This document shows, in pieces, positions 40,339-50,348 of a DNA stretch of 64,000 nt. The DNA comes from Chaetoceros tenuissimus (Eukaryota > Bacillariophyta > Thalassiosirophyceae > Chaetocerotales > Chaetocerotaceae). The DNA lies in NCBI GenBank assembly GCA_021927905.1, contig BLLK01000074.1, forward strand, positions 496,001-560,000. The letters run 5' to 3'. A model generated the notes under the pieces. That model searched no databases, was not told the DNA's origin, and saw only the letters and a program-made list of their open reading frames with translations. A program made the translations under genes and the position numbers. Numbering within the stretch: the stretch's first letter is position 1; each line of letters begins with the position of its first letter.

Positions 40339-43300
40339 ATGCCATCTACTGTACAAAAATATGTAGTTGGCACTCGATGTAAAAGTCAAGTCTGGGATTT
40401 ATACGAAGGAAAGATTATCCATGTACCAGATACAAAAGATGATTTCTACAAGGTCCGTTATACGGATGGGGATGAAGAGGAATTAGACCTTGACGAAATA
40501 CACAACTGCAGAAATCAGTTTCTAAAGTACAAGAAGAAAGCTTCAGAATCCAAGAAGAACAAGTACAAGATGGGTACGAAGGTTGCAAAATATTTTCCCA
40601 ATGGTGTTTCGGTTGATGGTGAAATTCTAAATGTCATGAAAAATAGTTATCGAGTCAAGTATGATGACGGCACGACAGAAACTATCGATATGAAAAAAAT
40701 GAGGGAAGAAGTAGAAGCTTACAAAGCAGAGAATCCTGAGTATGTTATTCCAACTGCAAAGACTCCTTCAAAATCTGCCAGTGGAAAAGGCAAGACTACT
40801 GCTGCGTCTAATCAAAAGAAACCGAAAGCCAAGGCGGAATCAAAAAAGTCGAAACAAGCTGTAGCAAAAGAAAAAGAAGCTTCATCGAAACCTGTTGCTC
40901 AAGATGAAGGTGATTCTAAAATGCCAAGTAAAAGGATGAGTCCTAGAAGAGAAAAGGCTACAGCACCTAGTAGTAAAAAGAGTCCACAAAAGGCAAACGC
41001 TGCATCTGTGCGTGAAAAGGCTTCTTCTAACACTCAAGAGATTGCAAAAGTATCTGTTGCAAATATTGAAGGAAAAGATCTTTTTGATGATGAAAAGTCA
41101 GAACAGTTCCACCCTAATGCAAAAGAACAATCTATTTCAAATAATAATGAGGGTGTGTCAAAAGTCTCTGTGGAAGAGAAAAAGACTGAAAATAAAGCTG
41201 CCGAAGAAGAAGAGCAAGCTGAAACTAATACTAACGATCAGAGCATTGCCACAAGACCTCAGCATTTGGATGTGGCTGAAGGACAAACGTCGAATGGGTC
41301 AAAAAAGGGGAGACGTTCTAAACGAGATAAGATGCAAAGTGTTGTTTCGAGAACTGGTGGTATTGTCCATAATCTATTGGAGAGACCTACAGAGATTGAC
41401 TCACTTGGTAGTGAAAAAGATTTGGTCGAAAAGATTGATCAACAGCAAAAAGGAAAGAATATATCAGAAGGTGAAGATAAAATTGTTGAAAAGGCACCTC
41501 ACGATCCTATAGCCAATTCAAAATCTGATCAAATTCCAAAAAGTCGAGACGTAGCTGCAAGTAGGGAAGAAGGTACTTTAAAAGAATCTGAGAAGGAACC
41601 TTCGAATGTGACTGAAAAAGCGAAGACGATGGCGACTTCTCGCAAAAGTTCTTCAAGACGAAATGAAGATGCAGATAGTGGAATGAATAAAACATCAAGC
41701 ACAAATTCATCAAAGAGTTCATTACCTAGAGTCCCAAAGAAGAGTGCTAAATCTACTGCTGCAGGAAGAAAGCCGCCTTTAGCTACCACCAATTGGAAGA
41801 AATCTTCTAAGAGAAAAATGCCAAGCTCTTCATCACCCCAGGATAGTACAGGTGAGCTGCTCAATAGGAAGAAAGGAAAGAATAGTGATGAAACTATCAG
41901 TAAGAAGAGACCTCGTCCTAATTCACCTTTGACAACAGAGCAGTATACTCGAGATATAGCAGTTGAATCACCTGGTAGATTAGAATGTGCTGGGTTATTA
42001 GTGGAGCTTTCTGGGAGAGGCGTGAATGATGAGCCTGTGAATAAAGGAGAGAAAGCTTCAAGTGAAAATCTTGTGATAGAAGGCAACGCTAATTCAAAAG
42101 AAGTGAATCGTAAAGATAATTTGGGTGAGAATGAGAAGCTGTGTAGAGAACAAGTGCGAAAAAAAGGTAGTGACAATTTTGCTTGTAATAAACGTGGCGA
42201 TGAAACCAATCCCATTTTGATTATAGACGACGACAATGATGATGATGACATTGAGGTTATTGCCAATCCAAATATTGAAAAGCTTTCCAATGCAAAGATA
42301 GATGCACTAACAAAGAAGTCGAAGATTACGAAAGATCCACCTTCATCGCCGCCAAAGCTTGACGATAGAATAGACTCCGATGAGGGTATTAACCTTTCCC
42401 ATGCGAGCATAGAAGCATATAAAAGATCGGTAAAAGCCATGAAAACAAGTGATACATTACTATCTGATTCTGGAGCGATAACCATCACCAAGAAGCCCTC
42501 TCCCAAACCAAAGAATGGGAAGTCTCCTTTGAAAAAGAGGATACCAAAATCGAGTTTCAGTCAAGAACCACATCAATCTACAAATCCTAGAAGCGGTCAA
42601 AGTCAAACCAAGAAAAACTCTCCAGTGAAGAAGGATGCAACGTCAACTTCACCTAGCCAAGAGTTACTTCAACCTGCAAATCCTACAGCGGATCAGAATC
42701 ATGCAAAGAAAAAGGCTTCAGCTAGGAATGATGCTATATTGACTTCAAACCCTAGCCAAGAGTTACTTCAACCTGCGAATTCAAAGGAGAAGCATAGTCA
42801 AACCAAGAAAAAGTCTCCGACTAAGAAGGATGAAATATCGACTTCAATTGATGATCAAGCATCACTTCAAGGCACAAAATTTAGAAGTGCTCAAAGTCAA
42901 ACAAAGGACAAGTCTCCGGCTATGAAGAATGCAATATCGACTTCAAATCCTAGCCAAGCATCACCGCAGGCTGCAAATGCAAGGAATAAGCATAGTCAAA
43001 CAAAGAAAAAGTCTCCGACTAAGAAGGATAAAATGTCGACTTCAAATCCTAGCCAACCATCACTACTAGCTGCGACTTCTACAACGGGTCAAAATCATGC
43101 AAAGAGAAAGACTCCGGCTAAGGAGGGTGCAATATCGACTTCAAATCCTAGCCAACCATCACTACAAGTTGCAAATTCAAGGGATAATCATAGTCAAATC
43201 AAGACAAAGGCTCCAGCGAAGAAGGATACAATACCGAGTTCAGATCCTAGCCAAGAGTTACTTCATCCTGCAAATCCTACAGCGGATCAGAATCATGCAA

Positions 43301-46300
43301 AGAAAAAGGCTCCAGCTAAGAAGGATGCAATGTCAACTTCAAATGCCAGCCAAGAGTTACTTCATCCTACAGATTCTAGAAGCGATCAAAGTCACATCAA
43401 GAAAAAGATTTCAGCAGAAAAGAGATCTCTAGATTCAGCTTCTGGAAAGCAAGCGAAGAAAAATCAAAATGCAAGTGACCATTCAAAGGAAGGGTCAACA
43501 AATACCAATAGACTTCCATTGGTACGCACGTCTCACGGGGTCCCAGGGAAAGAGCTTGCAATTTCTAAGAAGCGTCGTCGTCCACCAGAAGCATCTGAGC
43601 AAGGTTCTCAAAGGAAGAAGAAGCCATGGAGAAAGCTTCCAACCTCAAAGAATCGTGATGTCTCAAATAGTCCTGAAATAAGCAGGGGTAAGTGTTACAA
43701 TTCAAGAGATTCTTTCAAGTCTAATCTTCTCTCTAACGGAATTCTATTTTTAGAATCTGAGAATCTTGATGAGATCAAAGTAGCGGCTACTGGTGGAAAG
43801 TCAGGACAGAAGCAGGTAGTCTCTTCAGCAAGCTCGTCCTCTGATGACATGTCCGTAAGTAGTGAAGAAGAAAGTACTGAAATCAATTTATGTGAAGGCA
43901 AGGACAAAGCAATGTGTATTGCCCCTATTCAAAACAAAGAGAAAGGAATCAATAATGTAAATATGTCGAACAAAGAATATAGCGGTCTACAGAAAAATTC
44001 TAGCACATTGGAATCTGAAATGGTTGGAGAGACGAGTATGAATAGCTCATGCGCAAAAGCCGACAATTTGCTGGTGATGGAGGGTAGTGTTCAAACATCA
44101 AATGCAGAAAAAGGACTTGATGGCTTTAATCAACAGGGTTCAAAACCTCCGCAATCAGTGAAAGCTTCATCCAAAAGCATTGGTAAGGGTATTCAGTCAC
44201 GTCAACAAAATGCTCAGTGTTTAACGCAAGTGGAAAAGGTGACAAAAGACGCAATCGAAACTCAATCAGTGAATGCTTCATCCAAAAGCATTGGTAAGGG
44301 TATTCATTCACGTCAACAAAATGCTCAGTGTTTATCGCAAGTGGAAAAGGTGACAAAAGAAGCAATCGAAACTCAATCAGTGAATGCTTCATCCAAGAGT
44401 ATTGATAAGGGTATTCATTCACGTCAACAAAATGCTCAGTGTTTATCGCAAGAGGAGAAGGTGACAAAAGTAGCATTCGAAACTCAATCAGTGAAAGCTA
44501 CTCAATCAGTGAAAGCTACATCCAAGAGTATTGATAAGGGTATTCATTCACGTCAACAAAATACTCAATGTTCATCACAAGTGGAGAAGGTGTTGAATGT
44601 AGCAATCGAGGCTGAAGAAAACGCTCCCAGATCAAATCTAAAGGATAATATAGGATTGGTGAATAGAAATCCTAAACATACACAGTCAGATACTGGGGCA
44701 AATTCTGCTTGTCCTGGGAAAGAGGATCGACCAAGTACCTCTGCAGAAGATGATAACCGAAAAGTCAAGGAAACAAGACCAATTGATTCTATTGTAGAGA
44801 GTCCGTCACTACCTAGAGTCGAGGACAAAAATCCTCTTCCCTCAGCTAACTTTTTAGCACAACGGTTCGGGAAGACAAGTTCTGTGAACAATTCATCTTC
44901 AAAATCGACCCTTTCTTCTTCGAGTGAAAAATCAAGTGGTTCTCTAGTAGATACAAGTGAAAAGGCTGATGACACAAAAGCACTTTCGTCATCTACACCG
45001 ACTTCTCATCCTTTGATTATAGCAAAGGAGAAGGTTGGGAAGCAAGTACCGTCTCAGGAATCCATATCCAAGACATCGGCGACTAGTACCAACGTTTCTT
45101 TCCAGAAAAAAGCTGCATTGTTCAAACAACCCAAAGGAAGACCACCAAAGGGCAAAAGATGGGATAGTGTAAATGGGGTCTGGGTACCAGTTGTTAGAAA
45201 TCCTAACCTTCCAAGCAAAGTGGCTGAGAGTCCTAAGGAAAGTTCTAAGCTACCAAACAAAGGTGCTGACAGTCCTGAGAAAAGTAGCGATGTGCAAAAC
45301 AAGGATGCTGGCTCTTCTAAGAAAGCTTCTAAGCTACCAAACAAAGAACCTCGATTGTTTCCAAAACCCCAAGGAAGACCGAGATTGAATTGTACATGGG
45401 ATAGTTCGAATGGTGTATGGATCCCAAAGAATGGTGACCAACAAATGAGTAATAAACAGAAATCGAAGATTACCTTGAGAGAATCTTTGGAGATAAAAGT
45501 AACATTGAATGGAGAATGTGCGAACAGTGTTCCGAAGATGAAATATTATGGTTCTTGGCCTGATGCAAAATCGAATGGGAGAATTCGTAAAGCATCAGAG
45601 GATTCAAATTCAGGTGTTTTCAAGAGACCTAGAGGACGAGCTAGATTAGGTATGAGCTGGAATTCTAGGCTTGGAAAATGGGTTCCAGACGGAAGTAAAA
45701 AGCCTACTCCTCCTACAGCTACATCACCATTCAAGGACAAAATGGATTACTTGAGAACAATGGACTCAGAATCCAACAATAGAGGTAGATTAACAAGAAG
45801 CGAATATACTTTTGAACAGAATCTCGCCCGAGCATTGCATGAATCAAGGATCAATGAATTGAAAAAATTGTATCTTCCAAACCCAAATTTGAAAACTTCT
45901 AGTGAAGACAATGTTTCAGGTAATTTGAAGAGAGGCGAAGAGAATGGTGATTCAGGTAATTTGAAGAGAGGCGAAGAGAATAGTAATTCAGGTGATTTGA
46001 AGAGAGGTGAAGAGAATAGTGATTCAAGTAATTTGAAGAGAGGTGAAGAGAATAGTGATTCAAGTAATTTGAAGAGAGGTGAAGAGAATAGTGATCCAGG
46101 TAATTTGAAGAGAGGTGAAGAGAAGAATGGTAAAGGAGACAATGTAAACAGTCCAGGCGTTACGGAAGAGGAACTAGATGAAATTATCAATACAAATGGA
46201 GGTACTGACCACGCATTGAATGCTTTATTAAATCAAGCTCATTCAAGTCCTACGAAAAAGATTAACATGTTTGGAGATACATCGCTTGATGGGATGGGAG

Positions 46301-47637
46301 AGTCGATATCATTTGCAAACTCAAACCATGGTATCACAACTCCTACGATTGATCAGCTCTTATTGAATGCTTCACCTCTTAATAATCACAGGATGTCTTT
46401 GCCCTTTTCGATAGAAGAATTGAATAGAGACATGGAAAGGAATCATGACCTTCATCATCCATCCACTAGAAATTCTTCCAATCAAGAGTCGTCGTCAAAT
46501 AGTGCACAGCGCGATATACCTCCATCTAGAGAGCAGAATATGGATACAGATGGATTAACAAGTCCTGTCATTCGACTTCTTGGGGAGGTCCAAACTCCGA
46601 GCCCTTACAGAAACCCCCAAGCCGGAGCTCGCATAGCTGTCGCAAATCAGCTCGTTCATCTCCGTCATTCTCCAATTCTTACGTCCAGAGAACAATCTCC
46701 CCAAAACAATACCACAACGACTAGAAATGTCGATGGACAAATACCGAACTTTGACAATTCATTATTTTCCGGTTCAGCAATCAAACCACCTTCTCGACCA
46801 TCCTCTGCACCTCCAGCTTTGAATCCTCCTAGACCATCCTCTGCACCACCAGCGATAGATACCGCGAGAACTTCCTTTACAAGAGCTAATTATGGCCGTA
46901 CATTTTCTACTGCTGTTCAAAATAATATTGTCCCTCAACGACTTAGTTTAGGTGCCCCACAACAGCAATCTGCGACTCGTGAAAGTCTACCACGAGTAGA
47001 AAGAGGAAGACAAGAGACAGCAGCTGCTACAAACTCAGCTTCTACAATTCAACGTCAAGATCGAGCTCCTATGGAAAGACTTCAAGCACCTCCTGTCAAT
47101 AGGAATCCAACAGCTCCTATAAATCAACCTCGACCACCTATAGCAGAAGTACAAATTCCAGAAAACCAAGCTGAGCCTCAGCCTGATGCCCAACAAAGAG
47201 ACGATGAGCTTGAGGAAGTTTCTATAGGCGACGACGAAGAAGAACAACCTCGTGTTGTGCAAGAAGCTGAAGCAGCTCCTAGAGAAGAAAGGAATAATGA
47301 AGCCGAAGAAGCACCAATCCAAGCAAGAAATAATCAAGATGAAGCAGCACAAGACTCAGATGACGAATCCAACGGCAACATGTCCTATGTTGCAGGTCGA
47401 GCAAGGTTTTATACTGAAGATGACAGTAGTATTGACAACTTTGTCTTTGAAAGTGGATGGGGAAGCGAAAACGATAGCGACGATAGTACTGAACCAGGCG
47501 TTGTAGAACCTCATGAGGCAGCCCGATTAAGAAACTTAGCACGACGAGAACGACTAGAACGAGAACGTCAAGAACGACTGCGAGAACAACACCAACAGCA
47601 GCAGCAACAACAAAATCAAGGGAATCAACAGAACTAA
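40339..47637 (+). CDS. Giant Tudor-like, Lys-rich repeat protein with AT-hook/Trp motifs, probable chromatin protein
   Basis: An intronless 2432-residue protein. Two Tudor/Agenet-like modules lie at residues 10-60 (GTRCKSQVWDLYEGKIIHV, YKVRYTDGDEEELDL) and 78-120 (GTKVAKYFPNGVSVDGEI, YRVKYDDGTTETIDM). Nearly all the rest is disordered and Ser/Lys/Asn/Glu-rich. It includes nine units of about 33 residues with KSPTKKD-type SPKK motifs (about 740-1030), four 37-residue units (about 1273-1420), three AT-hook-plus-Trp motifs (about 1594-1785), six 12-residue units (about 1860-1932) and a Gln-rich C-terminus. Tudor-like domains read methylated Lys/Arg or bind DNA, and SPKK and GRP motifs bind the AT-rich minor groove. 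A nuclear architectural role is therefore inferred; no named homologue was recognised. Confidence 0.75.
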   Translation: MPSTVQKYVVGTRCKSQVWDLYEGKIIHVPDTKDDFYKVRYTDGDEEELDLDEIHNCRNQFLKYKKKASESKKNKYKMGTKVAKYFPNGVSVDGEILNVMKNSYRVKYDDGTTETIDMKKMREEVEAYKAENPEYVIPTAKTPSKSASGKGKTTAASNQKKPKAKAESKKSKQAVAKEKEASSKPVAQDEGDSKMPSKRMSPRREKATAPSSKKSPQKANAASVREKASSNTQEIAKVSVANIEGKDLFDDEKSEQFHPNAKEQSISNNNEGVSKVSVEEKKTENKAAEEEEQAETNTNDQSIATRPQHLDVAEGQTSNGSKKGRRSKRDKMQSVVSRTGGIVHNLLERPTEIDSLGSEKDLVEKIDQQQKGKNISEGEDKIVEKAPHDPIANSKSDQIPKSRDVAASREEGTLKESEKEPSNVTEKAKTMATSRKSSSRRNEDADSGMNKTSSTNSSKSSLPRVPKKSAKSTAAGRKPPLATTNWKKSSKRKMPSSSSPQDSTGELLNRKKGKNSDETISKKRPRPNSPLTTEQYTRDIAVESPGRLECAGLLVELSGRGVNDEPVNKGEKASSENLVIEGNANSKEVNRKDNLGENEKLCREQVRKKGSDNFACNKRGDETNPILIIDDDNDDDDIEVIANPNIEKLSNAKIDALTKKSKITKDPPSSPPKLDDRIDSDEGINLSHASIEAYKRSVKAMKTSDTLLSDSGAITITKKPSPKPKNGKSPLKKRIPKSSFSQEPHQSTNPRSGQSQTKKNSPVKKDATSTSPSQELLQPANPTADQNHAKKKASARNDAILTSNPSQELLQPANSKEKHSQTKKKSPTKKDEISTSIDDQASLQGTKFRSAQSQTKDKSPAMKNAISTSNPSQASPQAANARNKHSQTKKKSPTKKDKMSTSNPSQPSLLAATSTTGQNHAKRKTPAKEGAISTSNPSQPSLQVANSRDNHSQIKTKAPAKKDTIPSSDPSQELLHPANPTADQNHAKKKAPAKKDAMSTSNASQELLHPTDSRSDQSHIKKKISAEKRSLDSASGKQAKKNQNASDHSKEGSTNTNRLPLVRTSHGVPGKELAISKKRRRPPEASEQGSQRKKKPWRKLPTSKNRDVSNSPEISRGKCYNSRDSFKSNLLSNGILFLESENLDEIKVAATGGKSGQKQVVSSASSSSDDMSVSSEEESTEINLCEGKDKAMCIAPIQNKEKGINNVNMSNKEYSGLQKNSSTLESEMVGETSMNSSCAKADNLLVMEGSVQTSNAEKGLDGFNQQGSKPPQSVKASSKSIGKGIQSRQQNAQCLTQVEKVTKDAIETQSVNASSKSIGKGIHSRQQNAQCLSQVEKVTKEAIETQSVNASSKSIDKGIHSRQQNAQCLSQEEKVTKVAFETQSVKATQSVKATSKSIDKGIHSRQQNTQCSSQVEKVLNVAIEAEENAPRSNLKDNIGLVNRNPKHTQSDTGANSACPGKEDRPSTSAEDDNRKVKETRPIDSIVESPSLPRVEDKNPLPSANFLAQRFGKTSSVNNSSSKSTLSSSSEKSSGSLVDTSEKADDTKALSSSTPTSHPLIIAKEKVGKQVPSQESISKTSATSTNVSFQKKAALFKQPKGRPPKGKRWDSVNGVWVPVVRNPNLPSKVAESPKESSKLPNKGADSPEKSSDVQNKDAGSSKKASKLPNKEPRLFPKPQGRPRLNCTWDSSNGVWIPKNGDQQMSNKQKSKITLRESLEIKVTLNGECANSVPKMKYYGSWPDAKSNGRIRKASEDSNSGVFKRPRGRARLGMSWNSRLGKWVPDGSKKPTPPTATSPFKDKMDYLRTMDSESNNRGRLTRSEYTFEQNLARALHESRINELKKLYLPNPNLKTSSEDNVSGNLKRGEENGDSGNLKRGEENSNSGDLKRGEENSDSSNLKRGEENSDSSNLKRGEENSDPGNLKRGEEKNGKGDNVNSPGVTEEELDEIINTNGGTDHALNALLNQAHSSPTKKINMFGDTSLDGMGESISFANSNHGITTPTIDQLLLNASPLNNHRMSLPFSIEELNRDMERNHDLHHPSTRNSSNQESSSNSAQRDIPPSREQNMDTDGLTSPVIRLLGEVQTPSPYRNPQAGARIAVANQLVHLRHSPILTSREQSPQNNTTTTRNVDGQIPNFDNSLFSGSAIKPPSRPSSAPPALNPPRPSSAPPAIDTARTSFTRANYGRTFSTAVQNNIVPQRLSLGAPQQQSATRESLPRVERGRQETAAATNSASTIQRQDRAPMERLQAPPVNRNPTAPINQPRPPIAEVQIPENQAEPQPDAQQRDDELEEVSIGDDEEEQPRVVQEAEAAPREERNNEAEEAPIQARNNQDEAAQDSDDESNGNMSYVAGRARFYTEDDSSIDNFVFESGWGSENDSDDSTEPGVVEPHEAARLRNLARRERLERERQERLREQHQQQQQQQNQGNQQN
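42555..43440 (+). repeat. Array of about nine 33-residue (99-bp) units in the giant protein
   Basis: Units begin SQELLQPAN or SQPSL and end KKDAISTSNP. Each contains a basic KKKSPTKKD-like core. Copies vary at 20-50% of residues, so the array is older than the 36-bp array downstream. Confidence 0.85.
44155..44610 (+). repeat. Four 37-residue (111-bp) units in the giant protein
   Basis: Consensus SVNASSKSIGKGIHSRQQNA then QCLSQVEKVTKEAIETQ. The first three are nearly identical. The last has a small ATQSVK duplication at its start. Confidence 0.9.
45118..45690 (+). repeat. Three dispersed AT-hook-plus-Trp motifs in the giant protein
   Basis: KQPKGRPPKGKRWDSVNGVW (about 45124), KPQGRPRLNCTWDSSNGVW (about 45364) and KRPRGRARLGMSWNSRLGKW (about 45622) share x-P-x-G-R-x-x-x-x-x-x-W-(D/N)-S-x-x-G-x-W. 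Each is spaced by a variable Ser/Lys linker. Confidence 0.85.
45919..46134 (+). repeat. Six 12-residue (36-bp) units NLKRGEENSDSG
   Basis: Perfect or near-perfect direct repeats of 36 bp. This array is likely to vary in copy number between strains. Confidence 0.92.
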
Positions 47638-47648
47638 CTGCATAAATA

Positions 47649-47677
47649 GGAAAACTACTATTTTCCCGTAGTTTTCC
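47649..47677 (+). terminator. 3'-flank hairpin of the giant gene
   Basis: GGAAAACTAC and GTAGTTTTCC form a perfect 10-bp stem with a 9-nt loop, 12 bp after the stop codon. It could be an RNA stem-loop in the 3' UTR of either convergent gene. Confidence 0.4.
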
Positions 47678-47927
47678 GCATTATTTATTGTTACAACTTA
47701 TATAGAAAGTGTGTATTTACTACTATAATATAAGAATTTATATTTACAAGTATTTGAAGTATCTGTATTTATTCACACTTTCAATTTACTTATTGAGCTT
47801 GTACACACTATTAGAGTTGTATCTACTTTTAAAATCTTGCAAAGCCACGCTTTCACACTTCCACGGACATGTCTTTTTACAAATCATATATTTCTAGAAT
47901 AATATCAACTCCATACTCATTATATAA

Positions 47928-48845
47928 TTACCCTTGTCTATAATGTTGCCAAGTCAAGACAGTTCCATAAACAAGTCCCATAATCGACAACAACCCACGT
48001 TCCTTCAAAGTAGGAAACGCAGCATTACCCGCCCAAGCAGCAAACGCCCCCAAAAAGAATGAAAAAGTAACAAATATCGATCTATTAAAAGATGGCAAAT
48101 CAATCTTTTTAAAACTCGTCAATTTGGAAAATCGATCATGCAACGCATTGGCAATTTTGGTCATGTGTCCCGTCACCACAAAGCACATGGTACCCGTCAT
48201 ATCCGTTCCAATTGCATTTAAAATTGCAAAACTACCACTTAATAAAAACATGGCTGGCCATTTTCTCATGGGATTCATGAATGACAATTGATCCGCTGCC
48301 AAGAATGCTAGAGTCACGATTGGCGCTAGATATTTCAAACTCTTTTCTTTTTGTTGTAAAAAGATGGTACGGAAGGATGCCAGACCAATGAAATAGGAAG
48401 AAATGACTCCAAGTAGATATACAAAGAGACCCAAGTTACCTTGTGAGAGATGTCTTGCCGCATGCATGCAGTTACCAGTCATCATGGTTGCAAAGTTTGA
48501 GTATTTTAAAACCATGGCAACGTCTGCTACTCCCGTCATGAATGCGAGGGTGAAGATGAGTCTATTCTTTCCATCTGCTGGGATGTATAAAGTTGGAGGC
48601 TTTTCATCTTCTGTTGATTCTGTAGAGTCAATTTTAGACTCTCCATTGGCAGTCGCTGCTGATGAGAGTGATATTGGCTGAATCAAAGGTGCAGATGTCT
48701 TTTTGTTCAAGACAGAAGAAGAAGAAGGTGCCTTGATTTTGAGACTTTGGGAAATGGCAGACCTTGAGAATGAAGCAGTTGAAAAGGCCTCTGCCTGATT
48801 CAAGCCAAGAACTGCAATAGTGAAAAGGGAAAGAGAGAATTTCAT
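47928..48845 (-). CDS. DUF1275 family membrane protein with diatom plastid presequence
   Basis: 305 residues. The N-terminus is a signal peptide followed by AEAFSTASFSRSA. Cleavage before Phe and a Ser/Thr/Arg-rich transit part match the diatom ASAFAP bipartite signal for import into the complex plastid. Six hydrophobic helices from residue 95 on include FMTGVADVAMVLKYSNFATM and GNCMHAARHL, the start of the DUF1275 (YoaK) domain. Its members are uncharacterised inner-membrane proteins in bacteria. Location in a plastid membrane is inferred from the presequence. It converges with the giant gene. Confidence 0.82.
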   Translation of the reverse strand: MKFSLSLFTIAVLGLNQAEAFSTASFSRSAISQSLKIKAPSSSSVLNKKTSAPLIQPISLSSAATANGESKIDSTESTEDEKPPTLYIPADGKNRLIFTLAFMTGVADVAMVLKYSNFATMMTGNCMHAARHLSQGNLGLFVYLLGVISSYFIGLASFRTIFLQQKEKSLKYLAPIVTLAFLAADQLSFMNPMRKWPAMFLLSGSFAILNAIGTDMTGTMCFVVTGHMTKIANALHDRFSKLTSFKKIDLPSFNRSIFVTFSFFLGAFAAWAGNAAFPTLKERGLLSIMGLVYGTVLTWQHYRQG

Positions 48846-49172
48846 GATTGTTGATATTGTTGACTATATTACTCTATGTTCTAATTCGAATGTAATAGGT
48901 GATGAAAACGTAAGTATCTATTGTTGAAGTTCAAAATGAGAAAGCTTTCCTCTTGTTTGTTTTTCCTCTTCTTGTTTTGTGTGGCTATGACGATGTTTCA
49001 AAGTGCCGAATATTTTCACAGAAGTTTGAAACGTCATTCAGAGTCAAATAGTACGAATGACTCACTCAAAAGATGTCCTCCTTTTCACGTCCATTCATTT
49101 TGCGGTTTGATGATGCTATCGATACACCTTTCATACAAGTAAATACAATAGCATACTTATCAATAGCAAACA
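48846..49172. promoter_or_regulatory. Divergent promoter between the DUF1275 and NEPRO-like genes
   Basis: 327 bp. It also holds a hydrophobic short open frame at 48936-49142 that has no support as a gene. No motif was assigned. Confidence 0.35.
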
Positions 49173-50348
49173 ATGGAAAAGTACCATGAAGCACTTTACC
49201 TTGAATTCAATGTCTTGGCATTAGTCATTGATAGAAACAGGAAGCAGCATCAACGAGCAGCGTACTTTCGAAGACTTGACATGTTGTATAGATGCATTCA
49301 AAAATACATGTTTCCAAAAGAGGAATCTAATAACACTACTCTCATTGATATTCTCCACACTGTCAAAAACAAGAAAATAGAATATGAATCACTCCTAACT
49401 CGTCACATAAAGATTCAAAAAAGGCAACGACAAGATCAATGGTCACTGGATGCAACTCCCAACAGTACGAAAGATCCATTTCTAATTCATTTACAAAAAT
49501 TGCATCAGAGCATTCATCAAGAATTACCTGAAATATTATCGAGAATCATGTATGCTGCAGAAGCACTTTATAAAGAATTGAGTAGGGGATACTTTGCACC
49601 ATTATGTACTGTATGTTTGGCGTCTATTAGTCGAATCCGTACACTTATATTGAGACTTGGACGAGACATTTACATTATTTTACAAAATGTTCATTCATGG
49701 CTGACTGGTGATTTTTGTTTTGTAGAAAAGGGTAGTAATTTGGAAAAGGATATATTGTATGTCAATCAAGTACATGATTACTTGAAGGAATGTCCATTGA
49801 TGAGCAATGTATTGGATCGGTATCAAGATGTGAATATAGAGGAATACGAACAAAAGAAACACAATTTGCAAAAGGAAATGATTTTAAATAGATTACCTGG
49901 ATTCAAATGTATGACTGAGAATGATAAAGATTTGGAACGGAAAGATGATGAAATGATGAATGGGGAAAATCAACTTCAAGAAGGAAATAGTCGAATAGAA
50001 AGTGAAAAGGATAACATAGGTGAACTCATACATGATGCCTATGACGATTCAAGTGCAACTAGGGAGGAACAAGCTACTGCGATTTCGACAAATGATTTTG
50101 GAGATACAAATTTGGAAATGGTTCAACTGCTGAAACAAAAAACCAAGTCTAAAACAGCAACCACTAGTAAAAAGCGAAAACTTGACTCTAGAGAGGATGA
50201 ATCTTCCGATTCCATAATAATCAAGAATAAAAAGACAAAGTCCAAAAAGAAGAGAAGTAAAGATGAGGAAAAGGTCAAGGATAAAAAGAAGAAAAAAAAG
50301 AAGAAGGTGAAACGTGATGCCATTGATGATATCTTTGATGGCTTTTAG
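49173..50348 (+). CDS. NEPRO/Rmp64-like nucleolar protein
   Basis: A 391-residue protein. The N-terminal segment LYLEFNVLALVIDRNRKQHQ with RRLDMLYRCIQK matches the NEPRO N-terminal domain (L..E..vL.rliyknknQHr...ff..l..v.r...). A helical core with a CLASISRIR segment follows (about 100-215). The last 110 residues are strongly Lys/Glu-rich with nuclear-localisation-like runs and end in RDAIDDIFDGF, the short acidic-hydrophobic tail seen in several nucleolar rRNA-processing proteins. NEPRO and its fission-yeast counterpart Rmp64 associate with RNase MRP in pre-rRNA processing. The family call is from the N-terminal domain and architecture. Confidence 0.68.
   Translation: MEKYHEALYLEFNVLALVIDRNRKQHQRAAYFRRLDMLYRCIQKYMFPKEESNNTTLIDILHTVKNKKIEYESLLTRHIKIQKRQRQDQWSLDATPNSTKDPFLIHLQKLHQSIHQELPEILSRIMYAAEALYKELSRGYFAPLCTVCLASISRIRTLILRLGRDIYIILQNVHSWLTGDFCFVEKGSNLEKDILYVNQVHDYLKECPLMSNVLDRYQDVNIEEYEQKKHNLQKEMILNRLPGFKCMTENDKDLERKDDEMMNGENQLQEGNSRIESEKDNIGELIHDAYDDSSATREEQATAISTNDFGDTNLEMVQLLKQKTKSKTATTSKKRKLDSREDESSDSIIIKNKKTKSKKKRSKDEEKVKDKKKKKKKKVKRDAIDDIFDGF

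Noticed and set aside
48921-49142. 73-codon frame with a signal-peptide-like start
   Set aside because: It lies in a divergent promoter, ends just before the NEPRO-like start, and has no conserved feature.
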